Assembly (NCBI RefSeq): GCF_004402375.1
Contig: NZ_SOGJ01000018.1
Span: 1-38,816, forward strand
DNA length: 38,816 nt
Direction of reading: 5' to 3'
From: Cryobacterium breve
GTDB taxonomy: Bacteria > Actinomycetota > Actinomycetes > Actinomycetales > Microbacteriaceae
The notes beneath the pieces are model-generated. The model searched no databases. It had not been told where the DNA came from and saw only the letters and a program-made list of their open reading frames with translations. The translations under genes and the position numbers were made by a program. Below, piece after piece: positions 33,304-38,816 of this stretch (its first letter is position 1; the number at the start of each line of letters is the position of its first letter).

Positions 33304-33789
33304 TTAGAACAGGCGCGGGTGTGTTTCTTCTACCCCGGCGAGGGCGGCGCTCATCCGCTCGGGGTCCCAGCCGTGGGTGAGAATCACGTCTCGAAGATCG
33401 CGGGAGCGTTGCGTCCGTTCTTCTCGGGCAAGTCCATTGAATCGCCATGCTGACCACCGGTTAGCGTGGCGGTTTTTTTGCGCCCGGTCGAGCATGTTCG
33501 TTTTGTGGGTGCCCTCGGATAGGTGCGACTCTGCCGCGTCGAGTACAGCGTGCACACAGATAGGCACGTCGCACGAGTGCAGCAGCAGAACCGACGACGG
33601 CAGCGCCGTCCCGGTCGCGAGCTGGTACGCGAACCGCTGCGGTCGCATGACATTTTGGCCGTCGCCGACCTTCGTCCAGAAGCAGCCATACCCATCATTA
33701 GCAATAGCACCCGTCCATATCCAACAGTCACCAGCGGCGGGCCCTCTGACAACGTGAGACCAGAACCGTTCGGGATCTGTGACTTTCAC
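33304..33789 (-). CDS. HNH endonuclease
   Basis: This 161-residue protein has an N-terminal CWIWTGAIANDGYGCFW segment, then QRFAYQLATG, LLHSCDVPICVHAVLDAAES and EGTHKTNMLDRAQ. The order of His-Cys-Cys and the later Asn marks the HNH fold found in mobile and phage endonucleases (HNH_3 type). The start is GTG 33789, supported by GGAGG 4 bases upstream. It is likely a selfish or defensive nuclease carried as cargo. It may share a message with the HicB-like gene upstream, 27 bp away. Confidence 0.8.
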   Translation of the reverse strand: MKVTDPERFWSHVVRGPAAGDCWIWTGAIANDGYGCFWTKVGDGQNVMRPQRFAYQLATGTALPSSVLLLHSCDVPICVHAVLDAAESHLSEGTHKTNMLDRAQKNRHANRWSAWRFNGLAREERTQRSRDLRDVILTHGWDPERMSAALAGVEETHPRLF

Positions 33790-33816
33790 TTTTCCTCCTT
33801 CTCGAGCTGGGCCCCT

Positions 33817-34245
33817 CTAGTGCGCGAGTTGGCTAATGCGCTGCGGTGAGAGGCCGAGAATCCGCGCGGTGTCGGCCTGGCTGAGGCCGTCTGCGGTGAG
33901 GGCCTTATCGGCTTCGCGGTTGAGCCTGGCCGCTTCCGCAACGGCGGCTCGGGCGTCCTCTTCGTTCTTCTTCGCGAGCGTCCACAACTCGGCAGCGTGC
34001 GGCGGAATTTCTACCGTCACCTGAACCTCGATTTGGTCCTCGTCCACGTCGAGCCACACTGCAGCGATGTCGCGGGCGGCGGCGTCAATGTCCTTGACGC
34101 TGCGGGCCTGCCCAATCGCCGTTATGCGGGTGTCTCCCCCTCGGGGTGACGCTGAGGTGAGTTCGGGAATTTCGATGGTCCACCACTTGCCGTCACGGTA
34201 GGCACGCGCCGTTAGGGTTCGCTTCGTCGTTGTCGTTGTGGTCAT
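33817..34245 (-). CDS. HicB-like protein with C-terminal helix-turn-helix
   Basis: This 142-residue protein has a HicB-type N-terminal half (TLTARAYRDGKWWTIEIPEL, then VKDIDAAARDIAAVWLDV), a charged helical linker (EEDARAAVAEAARLNREADK) and an HTH at the end (LSQADTARILGLSPQRISQL). HicB proteins are antitoxins that mask HicA ribonucleases and repress their own operon. No complete HicA-like gene is adjacent. The frame just upstream, whose stop overlaps this start (ATGA), is now mostly an IS30 fragment. It could act as an orphan regulator. Confidence 0.7.
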   Translation of the reverse strand: MTTTTTTKRTLTARAYRDGKWWTIEIPELTSASPRGGDTRITAIGQARSVKDIDAAARDIAAVWLDVDEDQIEVQVTVEIPPHAAELWTLAKKNEEDARAAVAEAARLNREADKALTADGLSQADTARILGLSPQRISQLAH

Positions 34246-34583
34246 GAGAGCGCCTTATCTGTCTCGGTCAACTGTCGGTCCGACCGGCCGACTTGGCCGG
34301 CGATGACCCGGATCCCGACGCCGGTCAGGTGCAAGCCCGCGATCCGGAGCCGCTCCTCCAGACTCAAGTATCGCCCTGACAGTTCCGGCTTAGGAAGTGG
34401 GGCCCATCCTCCGGTCGCTTGGCGCCAACGCCGTCCCGTTCGTCGATTCACCCCCACAACATCACATGCCGAACAGCGTCGAGCCTTGGGCCATCAACAC
34501 CCAGAATCGAGCCTGCATTTCAACCAACTCATGCTTCAACCACATAGACAACACCTCACGATCAAGCAGGTGTTACGACGACC
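34242..34583 (-). pseudogene. IS30-family element remnant (left end and transposase N-terminus)
   Basis: A left-end-like sequence at about 34546-34583 is followed by ATG 34545 (MWLKHELVEMQARFWVLMAQ). A frameshift near 34465 leads into DVVGVNRRTGRRWRQATGG and GRYLSLEERLRIAGLHL, then IRVIAGQVGRS. This is the N-terminal DNA-binding part of an IS30-family transposase. After GRS the similarity stops and the frame ends in DRQLTETDKALS. I infer that this tail is the 3' end of the gene that once preceded the HicB-like gene. The rest of the transposase is gone. Confidence 0.75.
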
Positions 34584-34666
34584 TGTCGAGCCCGCCCTCG
34601 CCTTACGGGACACGGAGGAGACGCCACTCCCAGCACGGCTCTCCGGCCGGCGTATACGCTCATAGC

Positions 34667-34930
34667 ATGAGCAAAGTGTGCCTGAGTGGGCAACTCGATT
34701 GCCGCGATCAGGATCAGGCGGCGGTCGTCGCTGCGCATCTTTCTGATCACGTGGCTCAAACGCGTGCGGAGCATGGATGCCTCCTTGCCGGCTAGCCCGT
34801 TCTGGCAGCGACCGTCTTGCCACCTGGTCAGATTGGTCTAGCCCGTACCAGTTCTCCTCGAGTCACTCTGTGATGCCCAGGTGTGGGGCACATCGGGCAC
34901 GTCATATCGGACGGCCTCGGGGCCGGACGG
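34667..34930 (+). pseudogene. Antibiotic-biosynthesis-monooxygenase-like gene remnant
   Basis: From ATG 34667 the plus strand reads MSKVCLSGQLDCRDQDQAA and then AAHLSDHVAQTRAEHGCLLAG before a TAG at 34793-34795. The order LSG, a helix, HVxxTRAExGCL is the first half of ABM-domain (quinol monooxygenase-like) proteins. Downstream, fragments in other frames look like the decayed second half. It is probably a chromosomal gene fragment captured next to the IS30 debris. No ribosome site is obvious. Confidence 0.45.
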
Positions 34931-34996
34931 CCAGCGTATGCGTCCGGAGAGAAGGTCGTCATGGTGGTCACGATGGAACGTGAGCCTAAGAAGCAC

Positions 34997-35188
34997 TCAC
35001 CGGGTTGCGTGAGATGAAGAATCGACCCGATTCAGCTCCCGCACCTTCTTGAGCACCGGGCGGGAGGCCAATGCGGGAATGATGGCGCTTGCAACCACAG
35101 CCCATCCCGATCCAAAAATCGACCACGCAGCCCAAGCGCATAGTAGAGCAAGCACTAGAAGTGACAGTACGAGAACGATCTGTTTCAT
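34997..35188 (-). CDS. Small two-helix membrane protein
   Basis: A 63-residue protein starts at ATG 35188 (MKQIVLVLSLLVLALLCAWA), chosen because AAGGAT lies 5-6 bases upstream. It has two hydrophobic segments (IVLVLSLLVLALLCAWAAW and WAVVASAIIPALA) and a basic-then-polar C-terminus (LKKVRELNRVDSSSHATR). It is divergent from the secreted bacteriocin-like protein across about 356 bp. Small membrane proteins of this size are typical immunity proteins of bacteriocins, which is a suggestion only. No family was recognised. Confidence 0.55.
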   Translation of the reverse strand: MKQIVLVLSLLVLALLCAWAAWSIFGSGWAVVASAIIPALASRPVLKKVRELNRVDSSSHATR

Positions 35189-35544
35189 AAGAATCCTTAC
35201 TGCGAGTTTGGGGACGGCTCGGCACCAGCCTAGGTCACAGCCCCCGTACACAGTCTGCAGGGAATATACCTAAACGCCAGCAGATGCACCGACCATCCCG
35301 TAGTTCTGCTTTTCGGGGCAAGCCACGTCAAGCGTTGCCTTGCCCCCCCCCTTGCTCGTGTTCGCATCAAATTCAGCATCGCATCAAGCGCATCCACCTC
35401 AGCAATTGAAAGGACCCATCAGCCCCCACAGGCCAGCCCATCCCGTGGAGAAGAAATGAGCATACGTTGAAAACTTACGTCTGTTAGGTTCACAGATATA
35501 AGTCCGCCCCCCCGGAGATTCATAATCAACCAAAGGAACGACAA
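35189..35544. promoter_or_regulatory. Divergent intergenic region
   Basis: This 356-bp non-coding region separates the small membrane protein from the secreted protein and must hold both promoters. It includes a run of nine C at 35343-35351 and a second run of C near 35506. TATAAG at 35498-35503 is a possible -10 for the plus-strand gene. No convincing palindrome was seen. Confidence 0.35.
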
Positions 35545-36093
35545 ATGAATAGAGTAGCCAAACTTTCTTTGACTGCGCTCGTATGCACGAGTCTCCTCAT
35601 GACGGGGGCAGTGGGCGCCGCAAACGCTGCCCCAGCTGCCGTGACCGCGCAACAACGCTCAACGGTCGACTTCGACATCAAGCCAACCTCCACTGACACC
35701 AGCGTCGTGGTTGAGCTCGCCAATGGCTCGACGCGTGATGCAGGCGACTTCGTCGAAATTCTCGACGTATCAGGAACGGTAGTTGAGAAGCTTCCCAAGA
35801 GCGCCGTGGTCAAAGAAGGAACCTTCACGTACACCGCCACAAGCTCTACGACGCTTGAAGTTTCTCTTGACACTCCGTCGGCAGACGCCCCTGACTATGC
35901 CGGTTTCGCACTGAAGGCCTCTGCAAAAAAGGTGAAGTGGGCAGACAGCTGGGACAAGTGCGTCGCTGAGGCAGCTCTTGGAGGTGCCGCCGCAGGTGCT
36001 CTTGCTGGCTCTCTGCCTGGAGCCATTGTAGGAATGATCGGTGTGGGTGCCGCCTCAGCACTCCTGCAGTGCCGTGGCCTTCCGCATCTGTAA
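35545..36093 (+). CDS. Secreted bacteriocin-like protein
   Basis: This 182-residue protein has a Sec signal peptide (MNRVAKLSLTALVCTSLLMT, cleavage near ANAAPAA). A beta-rich middle (VVVELANGSTRDAGDFVEIL) is followed by a basic stretch (LKASAKKVKWADSWDKC). The C-terminal glycine/alanine zipper (AALGGAAAGALAGSLPGAIV, then GMIGVGAASALL) is flanked by two cysteines. Glycine-zipper segments insert into membranes and occur in many leaderless and class II bacteriocins and in pore-forming peptides. AAAGGA precedes the ATG. A possible partner is the divergent small membrane protein. The family was not recognised, so activity is unproven. Confidence 0.6.
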   Translation: MNRVAKLSLTALVCTSLLMTGAVGAANAAPAAVTAQQRSTVDFDIKPTSTDTSVVVELANGSTRDAGDFVEILDVSGTVVEKLPKSAVVKEGTFTYTATSSTTLEVSLDTPSADAPDYAGFALKASAKKVKWADSWDKCVAEAALGGAAAGALAGSLPGAIVGMIGVGAASALLQCRGLPHL

Positions 36094-36224
36094 CGTCCAC
36101 TCAGAGTAAGAACATAGGAAACGCGCGAGATCCGTCGTGGCGTGCTTGCCCGGGACGACACATTTGATTGCCCGCTCTTCTGCACGCGTCAGCGCCTTGT
36201 CTCCAAGTCCTGGCGAGTTCTAGT

Positions 36225-36269
36225 GGTGGTGAGTAAAACCCAACAGAAATCAGGGTGTTACTCACCACC
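36225..36269. repeat. 45-bp palindrome related to an IS30-type end
   Basis: GGTGGTGAGTAA at 36225-36236 pairs perfectly with TTACTCACCACC at 36258-36269, and four more pairs continue after one mismatch. The minus strand of this palindrome (beginning GGTGGTGAGTAACACCCTGA) closely matches the IS30-type left end at 38709. Nine bases just upstream (GGCGAGTTC) are also shared with 38699-38707. It may be a leftover IS end or an IS30 target. Confidence 0.6.
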
Positions 36270-36377
36270 CGCACTCGTCAGGCGCCTCAGTTGCGAGGCA
36301 GCCTTCTCGGTTGGATCCCGGATCGAAGCTAACGGCAAAGTGCAGGCCGCAGCAGCCGACCTCGACCGCTAACTCAT

Positions 36378-36569
36378 AAAGGCATGCACGAGAGACGCCC
36401 CCGCACCGTGACGATTACTCCTCAGACCCGATTAACACGGTCGTCTACGTTCCCGCCACTGGCCCGTTCACTGGCCAGCGCTTCCTCGTTCACGTCTCCC
36501 CACAGGTCGGCTCTATGAACACGTGGCTCGAGGATGGGCGCTGCTTCATAACTGACGGCGCTCACTGAA
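36378..36569 (+). pseudogene. Remnant of an unidentified coding sequence
   Basis: After a TAA near 36377 the plus strand stays open to TGA 36567-36569. It reads as protein-like (DDYSSDPINTVVYVPATGPF, then TGQRFLVHVSPQVGSMNTWL and EDGRCFITDGAH), but it has no start codon early in the frame. A neighbouring frame starting at ATG 36384 reads MHERRPRTVTITPQ before losing sense, so one frameshift probably split the original gene. The function is unknown. 36570-36939 shows only a weak open frame. Confidence 0.35.
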
Positions 36570-36939
36570 ATTCCCTATGGACGCAGCTCCGGGTGCTTCT
36601 CGGTTTGACCGTTAGGGGATCCGTCAGTGGACACTCCTGACTCCGAATCTGCGCTCCCCGCATTGCGGCACCCGAGACGTGCGGCCATCGGCGCCCCAGA
36701 CGGCGCTCAGAAAGCTTGGGATAGAACCCTCGAGCCCAGGTGCACTCAGTACCTCGCTTGCGCGAGCTGAATACCGGGCGGCCAATCCCTCTGGACCCGG
36801 CGAGAGGTGCAGGAGCCGCCGTTGTGCGAGACGCACACGGCAAGCAGCCGCCAATGTTGGCCCTCATCAGTAATTCCCGAGGAACCGGAGATTTGGCTGG
36901 CCAACACGGTGACTCCTTGAAACTGAGAGACTAATCAGC

Positions 36940-37698
36940 ATGCACCTTTGCTACATCGATGATTCCGGCGATTCAAAGCACGGGGTGACACTTACTGCCA
37001 TCATCATTCACGAGGATCACTGGTCCGGTGTTCTTGCAGCATGGCTAGTCGGCCGTCGTAACATCCATTCGGCATTCGGGGTGGGCAAAAAGCAAGAACT
37101 GCATGCCAACCACCTTTACAAGGGGCGAAAAGAGTACTGCGATACGCCAGCGCAGCAGGCCAAATTTGGCCAGTCACCTCGCGATGCAACCGGTCGGATG
37201 ATGCTGGCCGCATTGGCAAAGCATCCCGGCTTCACGGTCGTTACCGTTGGAACGTCGGACCGCTCGAAATCCAAGGCATACGCACGATTCGTCGCTTGGT
37301 TGGAAGACTGGGCTGCTAAAGAATCGACTCACCTCATGCTTTTCTATGATGGTCAGCAAGGGCTGGACTATCCGGATTCCAACCCTGACGAAGCTCGCCA
37401 AGCGGACCTTTGGGAGACAGCAATCCGGGATGCAAAACCGTATCGAGAAGCCCACAGAGGTCTGGACATCGACACCCGACTAATCGTCGAAGATGTCATC
37501 ATGCAGGACAGTCGATATAGCCAACTAATACAGGCAGCCGACCTGATCGCATACGGCGCTTATCATTTGCACCGGCAAGAGCACCCTGAGATTTGGGGAA
37601 CGGGAGACGTGACTGTCAGTGCTGCCATCGTTGCCTATAAGAAACTTTCAAACCACTGGGTAGATGGCTCAGACAAGGGCATCATTTGGTTGGATTAA
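36940..37698 (+). CDS. DUF3800 protein (predicted RNase H-like fold)
   Basis: This 252-residue protein begins MHLCYIDDSGDSKHGVTL. The YIDDSGD motif is the DUF3800 N-terminal acidic signature. It ends with EDVIMQDSRYSQLIQAADLI and AYGAYHLHR, the matching C-terminal signature with the AAD acidic residue. The acidic residues suggest a metal-dependent nuclease fold. DUF3800 genes are common on mobile elements and near defence loci, but the function is not established. The start follows GAGAG at a distance of about 10 bases. A hairpin follows the stop. The nearest neighbour is the repeat array beside the resolvase. Confidence 0.88.
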   Translation: MHLCYIDDSGDSKHGVTLTAIIIHEDHWSGVLAAWLVGRRNIHSAFGVGKKQELHANHLYKGRKEYCDTPAQQAKFGQSPRDATGRMMLAALAKHPGFTVVTVGTSDRSKSKAYARFVAWLEDWAAKESTHLMLFYDGQQGLDYPDSNPDEARQADLWETAIRDAKPYREAHRGLDIDTRLIVEDVIMQDSRYSQLIQAADLIAYGAYHLHRQEHPEIWGTGDVTVSAAIVAYKKLSNHWVDGSDKGIIWLD

Positions 37699-37703
37699 CG
37701 CAA

Positions 37704-37729
37704 GAACCCCCAGCCGGAGCTAGGGGTTC
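37704..37729 (+). terminator. Hairpin after the DUF3800 gene
   Basis: GAACCCC at 37704-37710 pairs with GGGGTTC at 37723-37729 across a 12-base loop, six bases after the stop. No T-run follows, so termination is plausible but unproven. Confidence 0.45.
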
Positions 37730-37797
37730 GCGAGGTGCAAGACCCCCTGGGCAACCACGGAGGTTACATAGGGCCTTGCTCGCCTAATACTAGTCGC

Positions 37798-37869
37798 TTT
37801 GTCACTAAATCTGTCACTAGCACTGTTATTAAATCTGTCACTAGCACTGTCACAAAATTTGTCGGTAAC
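37798..37869. repeat. Six tandem 12-bp repeats
   Basis: Units start at 37798, 37810, 37822, 37834, 37846 and 37858. The consensus is close to TCTGTCACTAAA, with TCTGTCACTAGC repeated exactly at 37810 and 37834, so a 24-bp higher-order unit is also visible. The array is AT-rich against a GC-rich background. It lies upstream of nothing on the plus strand and downstream of the resolvase gene. It may be a resolution site, an iteron set or a protein-binding array. Confidence 0.75.
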
Positions 37870-38006
37870 TCGGCATATAGATCTGTCGGCCCTCTCTCCA
37901 TTTATTGTCGTCCTGTAGTCCGATAGGGGATTGTCTGGCGGACACTCTCCCGGTCGCTCGACACGCCCGGAATGATGCGGGTGTTACTGGCGGCGTTCCG
38001 TGATCG

Positions 38007-38657
38007 CTATATGGCGTCATCGATTGTCAGGGTGTCATCGATTGTCAGGGTGTCATCAGCGGCGACTTGATCGGGCATGGTGCCCATGGCACGCGCGCGG
38101 CGGTAGAAGGTCGCTCTGGACATTCCAAGATCGCGCGCGACCTGGGCCGTTGTCGCGCCGCGTTCTACGAGGTGGCGAGCGTTATTGATTTGGCGGTCGG
38201 TGATGATCCGCGGGCGACCGCCCAGACTCATGCCGGCGTCGCGTCGCTTGGCAATCGAGTCGACTATGCGCTCTCGTTTGATTTCGTGTTCCATCTGACC
38301 AAGCGCAGCCATGATCGTGAACAGCATGGAGCCCATGGGCGTCGCCGTGTCGACGTCACCGCCGCCCAAGTTCAGCACGCGAAGGCCGGCGCCGCGCCCG
38401 CGGAGCTCTTCGGCGAAAGCAAGCATGTTCTGTGTCGATCGCCCCAGCCGGTCCAGGGTCGTGATGACGAGAGTGTCGCCGTCTTCGAGGGCGTCGAGCG
38501 CGCGGTCGAAGTCCGGCCGCGAGGCTCGAGCGCCGGAAACGCCGTTGTCGACGTAGAGGTCATCACGTCGGACACCAGCGGCCAAAAGGTCCACCTCTTG
38601 CCGGTCGGTGGATTGTTGGCGCGTCGATACGCGCGCGTAGCCGATCAGCTTCGTCAC
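38007..38657 (-). CDS. Serine recombinase (resolvase/invertase family)
   Basis: This 216-residue site-specific recombinase has the catalytic Ser in LIGYARVSTRQQS, Arg-rich TLDRLGRSTQNML and the long E-helix region LFTIMAALGQMEHEIKRERI. The C-terminal HTH is RGATTAQVARDLGMSRATFY. The start is GTG 38657, with GGGAG four bases upstream. The normal protein appears to end near MGTMPDQ. The extra tail ADDTLTIDDTLTIDDAI comes from a DNA direct repeat and is probably an acquired extension. Such enzymes resolve plasmid multimers or transposon cointegrates. The 12-bp repeats nearby may be its site. Confidence 0.9.
   Translation of the reverse strand: MTKLIGYARVSTRQQSTDRQEVDLLAAGVRRDDLYVDNGVSGARASRPDFDRALDALEDGDTLVITTLDRLGRSTQNMLAFAEELRGRGAGLRVLNLGGGDVDTATPMGSMLFTIMAALGQMEHEIKRERIVDSIAKRRDAGMSLGGRPRIITDRQINNARHLVERGATTAQVARDLGMSRATFYRRARAMGTMPDQVAADDTLTIDDTLTIDDAI
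38019..38058. repeat. Direct repeat encoding the resolvase tail
   Basis: The 18-bp unit ATCGATTGTCAGGGTGTC occurs twice in direct succession (about 38019-38036 and 38037-38054) at the 3' end of the resolvase gene. In the reading frame it duplicates DDTLTI. The units are identical, so the duplication is recent or unstable. Confidence 0.7.
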
Positions 38658-38708
38658 GGTGCTCCCAGGGGCGTCTCATAACTAACGGTGAATACCTCGG
38701 CGAGTTCA

Positions 38709-38816
38709 GGTGGTGAGAGCAACACCCTGAGTTCTGTGGGGTGTTGTCGATGGCTCGACCGTGGTCGCCTTTGAGCGTCCGTTTGTCGTTTTGGGATGGG
38801 CTGGACGCGGGGCTAT
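38709..38816 (+). mobile_element. IS30-family element, left end and partial transposase
   Basis: GGTGGTGAG at 38709 begins a left-end sequence similar to the ends at 34583 and 36225-36269. It is followed by ATG 38750, which opens MARPWSPLSVRLSFWDGLDA up to the window edge. PLSVRLSFWDGLDAG is the usual start of actinobacterial IS30-family transposases. Only about 22 residues are inside the window. Whether the element is complete cannot be seen. Confidence 0.7.
38750..38816 (+). CDS. IS30-family transposase, 5' part
   Basis: This is the first 22 codons of the transposase described in the element entry; the frame is open to the right edge. The N-terminal WSPLSVRLSFWDGLDAG segment normally leads into a helix-turn-helix that recognises the terminal repeats, followed by a DDE catalytic domain that lies outside the window. 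Confidence 0.65.
   Translation, partial: MARPWSPLSVRLSFWDGLDAGL

Noticed and set aside
34562..34774. Minus-strand frame with a possible helix-rich product.
   Set aside because: It overlaps the monooxygenase remnant and the IS30 left end on the other strand, and has no ribosome site.
36740..36934. A 64-residue plus-strand frame just ahead of the DUF3800 gene, with a protein-like centre (NTGRPIPLDPARG).
   Set aside because: It starts at GTG without a ribosome site, and the rest of the sequence is not convincing. It may be a remnant, but I cannot support it as a gene.
37735..37926. Frame whose product contains repeated VTKSVTSTV-like units.
   Set aside because: The repetition comes from the 12-bp DNA repeats. 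There is no ribosome site, and the flanking peptide is not protein-like.

Overview
The window reads as most of a conjugative plasmid, or a large piece of one, from a high-GC Gram-positive bacterium. The order Micrococcales is my best guess. Pointers to this host are the GC-rich coding bias, several starts that look leaderless, an SCO6880-type type IV secretion protein, a MobF relaxase fused to a helicase, and a replication protein of the kind seen on actinobacterial plasmids. No rRNA, tRNA, CRISPR array or tyrosine integrase was found. The partitioning and replication genes favour a plasmid over an integrated element.

Layout. 1-1522 is insertion-sequence debris: an IS256-type transposase tail and an IS3-family element whose transposase carries two in-frame stops. 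1553-5293 holds an FtsX-type ABC exporter facing a NarL-type two-component system. 5294-9152 is accessory DNA: a broken DUF2971-like gene, an unknown gene, a membrane GAF-like protein and several very small genes. 9189-13739 is the plasmid backbone on the minus strand: an NrdH-like redoxin, a parA plus ribbon-helix-helix partition pair bracketed by two arrays of 10-bp GCTAGC repeats, a zinc-finger protein, the probable Rep and two small regulators.

14060-25355 is one tightly coupled plus-strand transfer operon. It encodes a ParA-like ATPase, a VirB2-like small membrane protein, and VirB8-like and VirB6-like proteins. These are followed by an SCO6880 protein (VirB3 plus VirB4 N-terminal part), a separate VirB4 motor, a two-domain wall hydrolase, an unknown protein, a VirD4 coupling protein, a DUF4913 protein and a membrane protein. 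Many of these genes overlap by 1 to 4 bases. Two palindromes upstream probably serve as operators.

25445-28463 is cargo: a decayed partial duplicate of the DUF4913 gene, two secreted proteins transcribed divergently, and a four-helix membrane protein. 28575-33235 is the mobilisation module, with the relaxase-helicase, a probable oriT containing a 50-bp direct repeat, and a divergent accessory protein. 33304-36940 is a mosaic of an HNH endonuclease, a HicB-like protein, IS30 remnants, a broken monooxygenase gene, and a secreted bacteriocin-like protein facing a small membrane protein. 36940-38816 contains a DUF3800 protein, a six-unit 12-bp repeat array, a serine resolvase and the left end of an IS30 element that runs off the window.

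Together these genes would replicate and partition the molecule, process its DNA at oriT and pump it out through a wall-spanning channel. The secreted and membrane cargo lies in the gaps between these modules.
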